Assembly (NCBI RefSeq): GCF_005239225.2
Contig: NC_133300.1
Coordinates: forward strand, 17,389,875-17,453,874
Direction of reading: 5' to 3'
Length of the DNA: 64,000 nt
Source: Populus alba
Taxonomy: Eukaryota > Streptophyta > Magnoliopsida > Malpighiales > Salicaceae
Part shown: piece by piece, positions 37,374-49,840 of the stretch
Numbering within the stretch: position 1 is the first letter of the stretch
Layout: the number at the start of each line of letters is the position of its first letter
Program-made: the position numbers and the translations under genes
The notes under the pieces: model-generated
Database searches by the model: none
Seen by the model: the letters and a program-made list of their open reading frames with translations, nothing else
What the model was told of the DNA's origin: nothing

Positions 37374-37666
37374 TATTATAGAACCATATCAACTCAATAG
37401 CTTAAACTATTAGGTGAGATCTTAAGATATGATTTATATTATTTTCTAACAACTTTCTCAAGTGAAAGCTCTTTAAACTTGAAATTTGCACAGACCCACA
37501 TTACCTTGTGCTTATTTTTTATCAAATAAATGGAGATGATGAGATTCGAACTCATGTCCGCTTGGTCAACAAAACTCTGATACCATGTCAAAGAATCATC
37601 TCAACCAAATAGCTTAAACTATTATATGAGGTTTTAAGATATGATTATTTATATTATTCTCTAACA
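37374..37666 (-). mobile_element. TRIM retrotransposon with target-site duplication
   Basis: A miniature LTR element of 293 bp. Terminal repeats at 37374-37451 and 37586-37666 (about 80 bp; TGTTAGA..TTTGACA in element sense, one end worn) flank an internal stretch of about 134 bp. The internal stretch has a Met-tRNA primer site TGGTATCAGAG (minus, 37575-37585) directly beside the 5' repeat and a purine-rich tract beside the 3' repeat. Both sides carry the 5-bp duplication CGATT (37369-37373 and 37667-37671). It has no ORF, so it would be mobilised in trans. Confidence 0.85.
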
Positions 37667-38117
37667 CGATTGATGAATTACTTTTAAAAAAAAAAAAAAA
37701 ACCTAGAATTGACCTTAATATCTAAATTGTAGTATTGAATTTAAATCTCAATAAAATTAAATGATATATTGTATATCGACAAAAATAATCTTAAGGTTAA
37801 TTATGTGATTTCCCCCCTTGGAAACTCATTAATTTTACATCAAGTTTCGTATCTTTTAGATCGTATCATCTTTAGTGATGATTTACTTTCTTCACTGCTT
37901 GCTTTTGAATAACAAGAATCCCAAACGAAAATAAATTCAAGTAATTTACTCCAATCTCATAATGAAGTAGTCTTTATTGGTATTTAATCTCAACCCAAAT
38001 AGTATAGTAATATATAAATGGCTAAAACAATTAGTTTGATCTTGTTCACACTAACTAGTTAGTTGTAAAAAAAAAACATACATGTTTACTAATTAAACGC
38101 TTCCACATTTTAATTAA

Positions 38118-38349
38118 GCTGCGTTTGTTTTTTGAAAAGTGATTTCTGAAAAATTATTTTTCAAATTTTCTGTGTTTATTTGCATGACATAATCAATTAT
38201 TTTTCAGTTTATTTTTCATAATATAATCAAACACCGGAAATTATTTTTCAATTTATTTTTCATTACATTACCAAACATCAAAAAATAATTTATTTTTCCG
38301 GAATTTACTTTAAAAAAAAAAAACTATTTTCCAGCAAACAAACACGACC
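38118..38349. mobile_element. hAT-type MITE
   Basis: Imperfect terminal inverted repeats (GCTGCGTTTGTTTTTTG on the left; GGTCGTGTTTGTTTGC from the right) bound a 232-bp non-coding element rich in ATTTTTCA motifs. The flanks are TTAATTAA on both sides (38110-38117, 38350-38357), an 8-bp duplication as hAT elements make. The palindromic flank weakens that last point slightly. Confidence 0.7.
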
Positions 38350-38841
38350 TTAATTAAAAGCTCCCTCTCTCTCATATACCCAATCTAAAAATTATTCTAA
38401 AGAAGATTAAGTCAGATATACTGTATTATATTAAAGCGTGCTTAATATTCATGTTAGTTGATTTGGAATACCTTAAAGTGGTTGTATGATCTCCAAAATT
38501 ATATACACTTAATGAAAGAAGAATCAATTTCCCACCAAATTAATTTAGGTATCTTTGAATGGAATTTGAATTTGGCGTCTAAGTGGAGAATTCTGGGGAG
38601 AGACCAAAGTCATTAATTTGTGGAATGATGATTCCTTCCAGAAATATGAGTGGAGATCGAATTCTTGACGTGATGAAGTTCTTCTTGCATCCAAGCTCAG
38701 ATCGATGTATATGTGTAGACATATACATAATATCCCACTAGCTAGTTATAGTGACTTCAATTAATTATGTCATTAATTCATGATGGGTATCTCTATTTTC
38801 TCCTTATTGGATTTTTTAAGAGTTCTCTCATCACCAGCATC

Positions 38842-38871
38842 AATAATAATAATAATAATAATAATAATAAT
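38842..38871. repeat. (AAT)n microsatellite
   Basis: About ten ATA/AAT trinucleotide units in intergenic DNA. Confidence 0.95.
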
Positions 38872-40566
38872 CAGCCCCATAAATTCTTACATCTTAACTT
38901 TATAAGAGAATAAAAAAAGATTCTCATATCTTATCATATCATCCAATAGGTTTTTGTTTGTCATTTTCTATGCATGATGAAAATGCTTTTTGACAATAAT
39001 AATATTAAAAATTAAAAAAATTATCAAAAAGAAATTCATGTTAGGATTCTCAAATAACAAACTATATGAATTACACATACTACCATAAATTATCAAATAC
39101 AAAAATACAAATAGAAATACCAACAAAAAATTATCTTTGATAAATAATGGTAATGTTTATCGATATAGAACATGACATCATTGTTTTTGTGGTAATTATG
39201 GATGAAAGATTTTTCATTGGTGAATATAGAGTGAATTATAGGTGGAATTTAAAGGATGAAAAAAAAATTGGACAGATATTTCCTCTTTAATTCTGTTAGC
39301 AAATTTAACTTGTCAATATTGCTAATGAAATTACAAATATAAAATTATAGTCGAGGAATTCATCAGTAATATTTAAGTTATAATTTCACAACTCTTCTCT
39401 CCCTCTATTTTTTTTTTTTATTGTTTTTATACATGAAACAACACTATTCTCCTCTTTTTATCTTGTTATGAATTAATCACTTATTATCATAAATTTGACC
39501 ACCCCAACATTTCAGTCTATTAATATCTTTATTATAGTGCAATTTTTCTCGAAGATTCTCTACCTCAAATAAGCAAATTTATCTATAATTTTTTTTGTTG
39601 TAATCTATTTTAAAAATAACAATATATATAAATACCAATGAGTATGGGTTATAGTTGAGGTAGGTACGAACCCAACCCATTGCAATTTCTATGTACAGTG
39701 TCACTGTGTTGGGATTTGCTGGTTTGGATTTTAATGGCATGGGCTTCGGTCGGTCATGTGTAGACAGTTTGATAGGCTTTCTTCACTTGATCCAATGGGT
39801 TATTTTCTACCCGTTCATATGAAATTGGGCTGCAATTTCCAAACTTGGATGGAGTGTGGACTCGAAAGAATCCATGGACCAAACCAAGGCCCACATCAAC
39901 TCAAATTATAGTTTTACGTGCCTTAAAAATAATTAATTTTACATTTATATTTGCCTCCACGTTAGCTAGCACAAAAAAATGCGCCAACTTTTTTTATTTT
40001 TTAATATAATTTTTCAAGATGCGCTGCATTAATTTCACTGCCACAACATTAATTTATTTAAAAGAACTCATTTATAAATTTAAATGCAGAGATATTTGTT
40101 TTGTGGAAAATACTCTTTAAAAATATTTTTCTTTGCTTTTAGCGTGGAATAAACAAGTTAACAAAAAAATATTTCTTAATCAATTTTTAAATAGTGTCAG
40201 TTTAGAAAAATAATATTTTAACATAGGCAAAAAGGTTTCCTTCTCATCGTAAACTTATGATATTCACCGATATCACTATATAGCCACGTCAACATCTACC
40301 ACCACCTACTCCCATCACAAATGTCATTTTATTATTGGTTAAACTCATTCAATCGCTATCCATCATAACTCTTCACCACCACCATTAATTATCACAAGAT
40401 TCACAACCATCATCACAATTTTACAATATTATATTTTTTCTATTCTTAATATTATTAAAAAATCATGAATAAAAAAATTATTTTATAAAATATATTTATA
40501 CAATGAAAAGTAACTCATTTACTAGAAAAAAAAAATTTCTTAATTTCTTGCCAAACAAATATAATA

Positions 40567-40830
40567 TGTTAAAAAATAATATAAATTATATATTAAGTTT
40601 TATTTAACATGTTAAATATAATATTAGAGTTTTGATGACTAAACGATTACGAGTTTAAATTTTATTATTTTTTATTTATTTGATAAAAATAAAACATAAA
40701 ATAATATAAATCATTGCAAATTTTAAATTTAAGAAATTTATACTTAAAAATATTTGTTAAAAAATAACATAAATTATATATTTAAATTTTACCTAATAAC
40801 TTAATTTATCAAGTTAAATTTTAATATGGT
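40567..40830 (+). mobile_element. decayed TRIM copy (third family member)
   Basis: The internal signature TATTAGAGTTTTGATGACTA followed by AACGATTACGAGTTTAAATT and TTTATTTGATAAAAAT matches the 19.5 kb and 37.4 kb elements. A downstream repeat starts TGTTAAAAAATAACATAAATT and includes CCTAATAACTTAATTTATC. Both ends are worn and no target duplication is identified. Confidence 0.6.
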
Positions 40831-41220
40831 ATAACCTTAATGGATTAGTTTGATAATTAAAAGTATTATAAGTTCATACAAGCTGATACTTATTAGATTA
40901 TTCTAAAAATATCATGCAAACGTTGAGAGAATCTGAAAAGAATATTCTAAAAAGAATTGAGACATAAACGTTGAAAATTTTAAAATATGTATTATTGAAG
41001 AAGAGAAAGGAAGAAGCAATTGACCTTGTGAGAAGAAGTAATGGATGACGCGTGTATCCTAACACGGACGAGGGAGGTTGAATCTGTGTGAGAGAACTTC
41101 GATAAATGGAGGAGGATGCTTCTTGGCTAAGAAAATCTGCACACAGTTTTATCTACTAGTCTCTTTCTAACTACAAGTCCACAGATGAAATCCTTACACC
41201 TCCTCCTTCTTGTCTACTCT

Positions 41221-41227
41221 TATATAA
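41221..41227 (+). promoter_or_regulatory. TATA box of proline-rich ORF
   Basis: TATATAA lies 101-107 bp upstream of the ATG at 41328, compatible with a leader of about 75 nt. Confidence 0.45.
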
Positions 41228-41327
41228 CAAGTTCGGTTCTTCATTTTATGAACACTGCTTGCTTTTGTAACATTACCCCAAATAAAAATAGAAACCACTG
41301 TGTTTGCAACTAAAGGTTTAAGAGAAA

Positions 41328-41627
41328 ATGACATTCCGTAGACACCCTCCTCCTCCACCACCAGATCCTTTTGCACCGCCGCCTCCTCCTCCACATCGAC
41401 CCTTTGACAGCCCACCACGTCATCGTTTTGCACCAACTCCTCCACCTCGGCCCTTTGACGCTCCACCACCAGATCCTTTTGCACCACCACCGCCTCCGCC
41501 AAGACCCTTTGGTCATCAACCACCCCATCACCACCACCATCCACCTCCACCTTCACCTCCTGGACCCCCCGGTCCTCCCCCACCACCATTCTTTGATCCC
41601 TACAGGCCACCACCTCCTCCTTACTAG
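41328..41627 (+). CDS. small proline/histidine-rich protein
   Basis: A 99-residue single-exon ORF, starting MTFRRHPPPPPPDPFAPPPP and ending DPYRPPPPPY before TAG. Roughly half the residues are proline. The motif PPPDPFAPPPPPP recurs, with RPFD/RPFG spacers, and a PPHHHHHPPPP block near residue 65 adds a histidine cluster. There is no signal peptide, so it is not a classic extensin. A TATA box lies upstream and an AATAAA at 41934-41939. Function is unknown. It may be a genuine short intrinsically disordered protein or a chance Pro-codon repeat, and the antisense frame is also open, as expected of CCN-rich DNA. Confidence 0.55.
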   Translation: MTFRRHPPPPPPDPFAPPPPPPHRPFDSPPRHRFAPTPPPRPFDAPPPDPFAPPPPPPRPFGHQPPHHHHHPPPPSPPGPPGPPPPPFFDPYRPPPPPY

Positions 41628-41639
41628 CAAGTACTAAAA

Positions 41640-42610
41640 TTCTATACACTTCAGCCTGCATACGTATATTATATAACCTAGTAACCTTCCGTCCTCTTAT
41701 CTTGCCTATGTGCAAGATAGATGTGTAAAGAATTGGATTTGGATGTGCAAGAGGTTGTTTGCCGCACAGGGGAAAAGAACAGGAAGCCATCCATCTACTA
41801 TTCATGGATCAAGAAAGAGAGGTGTGTGTACACACACACACACATATAGAATGGTTTTTCAAGTGTGTACCTGTTAGTATTATTATCTTCTTTTATCACA
41901 ATGTACTTTAATGACTGATATGCTTTTATGATCAATAAATCATTTGTATTTTCTCTGTTGACTTTCAAATATATTACAATTTGTTCAATTCTCATGTTCT
42001 TAGTCACTAAATTTTATGCTTATAACCATGTTTTAAACAAAAAGGTAATAGAAAAATAAATCTAAACCAAAACCTTATTTTCTTCTACAAATTCGACAAT
42101 ATGTACTTCAATGGAGTTAATCAAAGCTGAACTTAGGATACCCTCACCGCCTTGAGATGTGAATGAGTGAAAATGGAATGCTTCAAAGACGTTCTTTTTA
42201 CCAATGTTACTAAGCTCAATCCAGGAAAACAAATATTATGAAAACAATTTTGTTACATCCGCAACGATTCCGACATAGTGACACTGGAATTCCCGGCTCT
42301 GTTAAAAGCAGAGCACGAACCTTTAAGCTACAAACTGTTCTCTCTCCCGGGAAAATAAATATCGACAGCAGAAAGTTTCTAGCAACATATGTAGTTACCT
42401 ACCTGGTAAAACTTGTTGCTAAGTGGTTCGAATTCGATATGCTATATAAGCCATCTATATGCGGCAAGAACGTTATTTTGTGCTTCAATGGAGTAGAATT
42501 ATCTCCAGTTCTAGTATGAAAAGACATGTAGATAATGAATCGGGAAAAAAGATGATTTCAAGAATAGCACCGATTTCTCAAACTCATCATCAAGCACATT
42601 GGTTCTGTCA
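41640..42610. other. spacer between proline-rich ORF and MATE gene 1
   Basis: Holds the probable 3' end of the proline-rich transcript (AATAAA at 41934-41939), a short (CA)n at 41826-41843, and a less AT-rich piece at 42230-42530 with an open frame of 93 codons that I do not recognise. Confidence 0.4.
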
Positions 42611-42617
42611 GGTTTTT

Positions 42618-44910
42618 TTATTTTGATATGGGCAATTCGTCATTAGTCGAACATGTCCCCTCAAAGATCCTCTTCCTTGCCTCTGATGCCTGAAATGTTC
42701 ATGTGCGGAAAACAATTTAGTCATAATGCTTAAACAACTCTATTATTTAGTCGCGGTGGGAGCCACCAACTTCCATTTGTTTGCAGCAAAGATAACGCAA
42801 GCTTCAGAAGACAGCATTATTATACCAAAACAGATTTCCAGGATAAGGCAATCGAAGCAAAAATAGGAAGATATGAAGAAGAGGTATTGATGCAAGAACC
42901 TGCTTTTTCCAATTGATCATTGCAGTGATGACAGCATATGATGTTGCCTGCACAGTGGTCCCAGTTAATATTCCAATCCAAAGGCCTTTCCCTCTGAGAT
43001 GCGCAACAAAACACAGTAGAACAGCTACTGGAGCTGCAACTAAATCATATGCCCCCAGGTTGACAAAGGCACCTATGTGTTGCCACCCGCATCCTCTAAC
43101 AATCCCTGCCTCCAACAAGGTACTAGCATTAAGGCTAACCAAAATAGAAGGTGAGGGTATTTTCCTTTTCCTTTCATCTTGAAAACATAACATGTGAATG
43201 CATATCATTGCGTGGATTGAAACAATCACATGATCTAGTCCAAATTTACTTGTATGATGCTGTCCATATGTAGTAATGGTTAAATTTGAAATGGTGGAAA
43301 CTGACCAGAAAGTACTATTTGAAAGCTATCCATGATAATTGAGAGACAAAGCAGGGGAGCCACTTCAGCAACATAGTCCACAACTCCCTTGTCATTGCTA
43401 AAAGCATATCCAAAAATGTTGCGGCAGAAGAAGAGAGCTGTGCTCACTATAACTGCCTCGGTAGCTGAAAGGATCAGTGATACGTAGACAACCCCTCGAG
43501 CTGTCTCTGGATTTCCTGCTCCTAATTCATTCGAAACCCGAGTGCTGCAGAAATGTTGATGAATTATAGGAATGCCAGTGGATAATACACAGATTTTTTC
43601 TCATCTGTGCACATTCCTATGTTCTTAAGAAGATAAGGTGTAAATCGAACCTTCCAGCTGCAGAAATTCCATATTGTACATAGTAGTGCAAGGACACGGT
43701 TGTCAGGCTGATCATAAAGATTGAAAATCATCAGAAGAATTCCCTGTTGAACATCCTAATCTACCGATATAAAGTTTTGGTCAAGAAGAATACCAAACAG
43801 AAAGAACAGATGTTTCCAGCTTGGAATCAGGAAGAAGCCCGGCCAGCAACAAAAGTAGCTCAAACGTCCACCACTCAAGGCTGAGCAAGGGAAAGAACAT
43901 GTATAGCTAGATGAATTAATTATGAATTCAAAGAAGACAACAGAAACACCAAGTTCTTGTTAATGAGAAATTACCAAACCATTGCAGCAGAAGGGAAGGC
44001 AATGTGCAGAAACTCCTTTATGCTTGAGAAAATATCATCCAAGTAAAGACCCCGGGTTTTCTCACAGGACGAAGAGAACGCCATGTAAAGTGCAAGGAAG
44101 AACGCATTTAACCAATAAGACAAACCAATGGCTAAAGCTGCTCCAATGTACCCTAATTCCCATTTATAAACTAGAGCCCAACAAAGAGGGACATGGATGC
44201 ATACAGTTGCACAGTTGCTTAAAAGCATTGGGAGAACCATGCTTTGACACTGGAAGTAGCGAAGCAAAGGAATAAGAATCGCATTGGCAAATAACGCAGG
44301 AACTAGACAAATCGCATATTTGCGGGCTACAATTGAGATATCAGAGTCTATTCCTATTGCTATTAGTATCCTGTCCATGAATATCCAAAGAACAGATACG
44401 GGAAGACAAATTGGAATGAGTGATATCATTGCGCCATAAGTGTAGCTTCCGAACTTTTTATATTGCCCTGCTCCATAAGCTTGACCACAAAGAGTTTCCA
44501 GACCCCCAGCTAATCCAATCTGCTTTTACCGTCAATCAATTGTAATATAGGCAAGTTTGAATAATAATTCAGAAACTTAAGAACAGTGGCCATAATGCAG
44601 GAGGATTACTTCTTTATGGAATGATTAAGGATGATTTAGTGCACATAATGAAAGAGAGACGAGAAGGCTTTACCACGAGGCTGAAGCCGGTGACATTGGT
44701 GAAAGAAGTGGCAATCGAGACTCCAGAGAGAGACAGTGCACTAAGGTGCCCTGCCATCATCATCGATACAACCTGCAACAGGTACAGTGTCATCGCCACC
44801 AACATCAGCGGAGCTGCCAAGGAGCTCATCTTCTTTAGCTCTTCCACGAAGGCACCCCATGTTAGTAAAGACGCCCTCTCCTCTGTCTTGTGCAGCAGTG
44901 CCTGGTCCAT
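42618..44910 (-). CDS. MATE transporter, DETOXIFICATION-type (copy 1)
   Basis: Seven exons: 44910-44674, 44519-43975, 43880-43794, 43707-43651, 43544-43306, 43105-42900, 42689-42618. They sum to 1443 nt, 480 aa plus TAA, with all phases and GT..AG sites consistent. The start [15 protein letters not shown] was chosen over an ATG eight codons upstream because the paralogues begin at the same place. Conserved MATE segments: [100 protein letters not shown]. The length and roughly 12 membrane segments fit the family. MATE proteins extrude organic compounds against H+ or Na+ at the plasma membrane or tonoplast; the substrate is unknown. It is the last gene of a tandem cluster. Confidence 0.95.
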
Positions 44911-44939
44911 CCTCTTCCCTTTATGTTTCCCCAAAGGTC

Positions 44940-45820
44940 CCGGTACGAGTACTAATTGAAATGTCTCTCTACATGGCTTCTACTCCTTATTTAATTATTT
45001 CTTTCTGATGGATCTCTTCGTCATCTAGCCTTGCTTCGGTGTCAGTGTGGATAGAATATTAGCTGTGACTCAGCACTTCAACCTCGTCAATAACTTGGTT
45101 AATAAATAACTTGGTTAATAAACAAATAATGTGGAGTTTTCATGAACTTATGGTCCACACCTAGAAACATGTATAACATTTTTTTTTTGACACCATGACT
45201 TGACCAGGTCCTTAATACCTAATGAAAGCCGATGATCTACTGGATTTAGAATAATATAAATTTTGATTTTAAATAAATATATTACTGAATTTCTAAATGT
45301 ATATGTATTTGTCCACTAATTTGGCACTTGATTTTCTCATTCGTCAGAATCTCCACCTAAAACCTCCTCTCCCTGACTGAGTTCCATTTTGTTTTTTTTG
45401 GGTTAAAATTTGATTTTTTGTTGCTTTGAATTATTTTTTAGTATTTTTAAATTTATTCATGTTCTAATATTAAAAATAAATTTTAAAAAATAAAATAAAA
45501 TTATTTTAATGCTTTTCCAAGCAAATATTACTTTAAAAAACAACCACTACAACACTTTCATAATTTTCCCTTTTCATTATAATTTCCTTCTAGCGGCTAT
45601 AATGGAACCTTGTTCTTCAATTTGTCTTATGATCTATTAGCACTAGATAACAAAACAAACTGAGCATGAAAAGGGAAGACAGGATATTTTCCTTTTTGGC
45701 AGATTGAAAAGGCAGACAGGATATTAATTTGGCATCAGGACAATCTTAAGAACTACCATCAAGCAAGAATCTCACAAGTACAAGAATCTCATATTTTATT
45801 TTCTGTTGATTGTCTTCGAA
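44940..45820. other. spacer between MATE copies 1 and 2
   Basis: Holds the promoter of copy 1 (an A/T-rich TTAAATAAGG on the minus strand near 44985 is the only TATA-like site) and a MITE-like stretch at 45400-45560. No gene is seen. Confidence 0.4.
45400..45560. repeat. AT-rich MITE-family copy
   Basis: AATTATTTTTTAGTATTTTTAAATT, core CATGTTCTAATATTAAAAATAAATT, then CTTTTCCAAGCAAATATTACTTTAAAAAACAACC, the family arrangement. It lies upstream of MATE copy 1. Confidence 0.5.
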
Positions 45821-45822
45821 AT

Positions 45823-48350
45823 TCAAGCCAGTCCATTATCAGCTAAAAGTGACTTCCCAAGAATCCTCTCCTTCGCCTCGGTTGCCTGCGTTGTTCATAT
45901 ACACGCAGAAGTAGAAATTAGTGACAATGCTTAAAGATCTTCATTTGATACAATGGCCAGTTTCGATTTATTAAAGAGAAATCCAGAACCAGAATTTTTT
46001 TTCTCTCGAAATCACCAAATACAGGACAGCGTAATGCAAACAGAAATTAGAGAATTAAAAAAATCTTATAATAGGGGAAAGGGCATCATAAGAACCTGTT
46101 TTTTCCAATTTGTCAGAGCAGTTATGGAAGCAAAACACAAGGCTTGAACAATCTTTCCTATTAATAGTCCCATCCAAAGTCCTCTGCCTCCAAGATGCAG
46201 TACAAAACAAAGAACAACAGCTAGTGGAGTTGCGACGAGATAATATGCTCCAAGGTTGATAAATGCTCCTATATGCTGCCACCCACACCCCCTGGCAATC
46301 CCTGTTTCCAAAATGTGTGCAAAATTGACAAGTATCAACGACAACTATCAGAAACTAAATGTCAGTGGCTCTACTGCTTTCCTTTTTCTTTGTTTTCTTC
46401 TATGTTATACGGCGTCAGCACTGAAAAGTGTTGAGTTCAGTCCAAATTACTTGTCTGAACTTCTGCAAGTGAGGAAATAGTTCACTTTGAAATGATGGGA
46501 AACTGACCAGAAAGTACGGCCTGTAAGCCTTCCATGATAATTGAGAGACACATCAGCGGAGCAAGTTCAGCTACATAGTCCACAACTCTCTTTTCGCTGC
46601 TGAAAGCATATCCAAAAATGTGACGACAGAAGAAGAGAATCAGGCTCACTGTAACGACCTCCACGAGAGACATGATCAATACTACCTGGACAGCAACTTG
46701 TGCTGCCTGAGGATTTCCAGATCCCAACTCGTTTGAAGCCCGAGTGCTGCCAGTGAGATTTATTGTTGTAATGCATGTAGATTATTTACTTACATTTACA
46801 AGCCTTAATTAGGAGACAAGTTGAAAATCAAACCTTCCAGCGGCACCTATTCCATATTGTACATAGAAGTGCAATGTCGAGGTTGCGAGGCTGATAACGT
46901 AAGAAAAAAATTTAATCAGACGCGTTTTTTTTTTTTTAAATACTGATAAAATATCAGCAAGAGAACTTACCAAATAGAAAGAACTGAAGTTTGAAGCTTT
47001 GGATCCGGGAGAAGCCCAGCAAGTAATATAACTAGCTCATAGGTCCACCATTCAAGACTATGATCGTTGACATGAAATTAACACGTACAAAACAAAATAA
47101 GAATTCAGAGCAGAAAAGCCAAAAGCTGCAGAAATAGAATGTAGAATTTACCAAATCATTACAGCAGAAGGGAAAGCGAAGCGAAAGAACTTGTTAATGC
47201 TTGAGAAAATATCATCCCAGTAGAGTCTCCTAGTTTTCTCACAGGATGAAGAGAACACCATGTAAAGTACAAGCAAGATGACATTTAACCAATAAGACAC
47301 TCCAATGGCCAATGCTCCTCCAATGTTTCCTAGTTCCCATTTATATACTAGAGCCCAACAGAGAGGGACATGGAAACATAGAGCTGCACAGGTGCTTACA
47401 AGTATTGGGTAAATCAAGCTCTGACTCTGGAAGTAGCGAAGCAGTGGTTGAAGAATAGCGAAGGCAAATAATGCAGGAACGAGCCAGATCGCATACTTGC
47501 AGGCTACAGTTGAGATTTCAGAGTCTATGCCCACTGCTATTAATAACCTGTCCATGAATGTCCAGAGAACAGAGACAGGGATACTTATTACAATGAGAGA
47601 TATGATTGCACAGTAAGTATAGCTTCCGAACTTCTTGTATTGCTCTGCTCCATAAGTTTGGCCACATAGAGTTTCTAATCCTCCGGAGAATCCAGCCTGC
47701 GTGGTATTTGAAGGAAAATATTACCAAACATAACTTCGAGATGAAACAAGACATCTTTAGTATAAGGATTTTTTAGCCTTTTTCGCACCTTATAACTGAT
47801 ATCTTTGTCCATGAGTCTATTTCTGGCCTAGATCATTTTCGATGCAAAACTTCGATATATATTAACTGATAGAGAGCTTGTAGTACAAGATTCTCTATAT
47901 TTCTGGCCTAGATCAACGTTAACCATACTTCTTTCCCATCAAGAAATGTGAGGTCTCCGGGTTTTACATGACAACAAAAAAAAAACTGGTTCTCTACATT
48001 CAAATCGAAAAGAGAGGCAGGATTCTCTATATATAACATAAATCAGATAAAGAAAAGTTGCAGAATATGTAGTGAGTAGAAGTAGAGGAGGGTTGGCTTG
48101 AATTTACCAGGAGACTGAAGCCAGTGACATTGGTGAAAGAGGTAGCCATCGAAACCCCGGACAGTGACAATTCACTCAGGTGCCCTGCCATTATCATTGA
48201 TACAACCTGGAGCAGGTATAGTGTCACAGACACCACCATCATTGGAGCTGCAAGACGGCTCACCCTTCTTAGCTCTTCCACAAAAGTATCCCATGTTAGT
48301 ACCCATCTCTTCTCCTCGGTGGTACTCTTGGGAAGCAACGTCTGATCCAT
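45823..48350 (-). CDS. MATE transporter, DETOXIFICATION-type (copy 2)
   Basis: Seven exons: 48350-48108, 47696-47152, 47057-46971, 46890-46834, 46746-46508, 46301-46096, 45885-45823. They total 1440 nt, 479 aa plus TGA; exons 2-6 have exactly the same lengths as in copies 1 and 3 (545, 87, 57, 239, 206). The start is [18 protein letters not shown]. Key segments: [104 protein letters not shown], and a C-terminal [11 protein letters not shown]. No disabling change is seen. Predicted role: proton-coupled efflux or vacuolar loading of secondary metabolites or xenobiotics; the substrate cannot be read from sequence. Confidence 0.95.
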
Positions 48351-48694
48351 CCTTTCTCTCTCTATGCTTCCCTGTGCTGAAGCTTGGAAGGAGAACTAAT
48401 TGAAATGATGGATTCTTTCTGAATAAAAGACAAGAAACATAGGAAAGCAGAGATGGGGGAGACGCGAGAACTCAAGATTCTATCTATATTTTTTATTTAA
48501 CAAAGATGAAATAGAATCCTGATTTTCTAATTAGGCTGAGTTCTTTTAATTTTTGGTTGAATTCAACAGTATTATTTATTTACTGTCTTTAAATTATAGT
48601 TCAATTGAAATTAAGAAATGTTTCGATTTCTAACCTTCTTTTTATAACAAATTTTGTTAATTACATAATAATAACAGAATTTATCAATTATTAA

Positions 48695-48810
48695 TAATAT
48701 TTCTGTTTAAAAATATATTAAAATAATATTTTTTAATTTTAAAAGTTATTTTTAATATTGAAATATCAAAACAATTAAAAAATATAAAAAAATAATTTTA
48801 AACTAAAAAT
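48695..48810. repeat. AT-rich MITE-family fragment
   Basis: Reverse-orientation core TTTTTAATATTGAAATATCAAAACAATT with poly-A/T flanks. Confidence 0.45.
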
Positions 48811-49218
48811 AAAGGATATATATATATAAACTTCGGCGGCTCGGTAGTCACCGTTGTTTACGGGGAGGAAGTGTCTGAAGTATTTTTCTTATTATCCACG
48901 GCCACATGTTTGTGATTCCAATGCACATATTTGTCCTTATGTTCTTAGATCCCATTGCAGCACACGGACTGTGATGAGTGTTTAGTTAAATAACAATATT
49001 TTAAAATTATAATAATTGTTGTTTTTTAAAATGTTTTTAGTAAAAGAATATTAAAATAAATTTACCAAACAGATAGTTTAAAACGACAACATTTCTCTCT
49101 TTTTTTTTTTTTTATATAGATAAAATGTGCTCACATGATTCAAATACATATTTATTAGATTATTCACGTGATAACTAATTTAAAAATAATAAATATATAT
49201 GTAATTGATAAAAATTTC

Positions 49219-49656
49219 CTAGTACATCATCAACCCAAAAAACAACAACAAAAAAACATTATTTTCTGTCAAACCAGTGCCCTCGTCATATGCATCATCG
49301 TCTTCATCACCTGCACCCTCGGGCTCAACACCATGACTAACCATACTGTCATGATCACCCTCTCTGTTTCCAAATTCATCTGCTCCAAGTTCCTTGCAAA
49401 CAGCCTTAGGATTCAGATGAGCAAGCACTAGGTAAATTTGATCACTATGTTCATAATAAATACCAACAATATCAATTACATTAAACATATTTCCTATAGG
49501 CTCAACACTTCTATCATCATAAACAATCCTCAGAAAAAATCCCCCCTGTTGAATCACTACAGTAAACTTTCCCAAGGTTTTTTCTACCATAATCTTTGGC
49601 AAAACCACTAAATTTAAAAAACCGACAGTTCGTGCTTGTTTGGCATTGTGGTTCAA
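49219..49656 (-). other. isolated ORF of unknown nature
   Basis: About 145 codons are open; the first ATG lies some 20 codons in. The middle reads NVIDIVGIYYEHSDQIYLVL and the tail is acidic (GVEPEGAGDEDDDAYDEG). I do not recognise a family. The block is less AT-rich than the flanking MITE sequences, so it may be a captured or decayed gene fragment. Confidence 0.2.
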
Positions 49657-49664
49657 TCTGTTTT

Positions 49665-49840
49665 TTGAAAAAAATTTAAATTTTTTTTGTTAAAATTGAA
49701 TACGGTTTGTATTTTTTGGATCGTTTTGATGTGCTGATATCAAAAATAATTTTAAAAAAAAAAAAAAACATTATTAGTATGCTTTTCGGCACAAAAAGCT
49801 ATTTAAAAAGCAACCGTTACCACACTCCCAAATACCCTCT
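49665..49840. repeat. AT-rich MITE-family copy
   Basis: Core GATCGTTTTGATGTGCTGATATCAAAAATAATTT, followed by CTTTTCGGCACAAAAAGCTATTTAAAAAGCAACCG; one of the better-preserved copies. Confidence 0.6.

Larger units (their letters stand above)
36740..41160. other. intergenic with TRIM and MITE insertions
   Basis: No coding gene is recognised. The ORF at 36748-37020 has no known domain. Structured elements (TRIM copies, hAT-type MITE, AAT microsatellite at 38842-38871) are listed separately; the rest is AT-rich. Confidence 0.5.

Noticed and set aside
41194..41805. 203-codon minus-strand ORF opposite the proline-rich ORF
   Set aside because: It is the antisense of CCN-rich DNA (giving Trp/Val/Glu-rich protein), which is open by composition. 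The plus frame has the promoter and the repeat structure.
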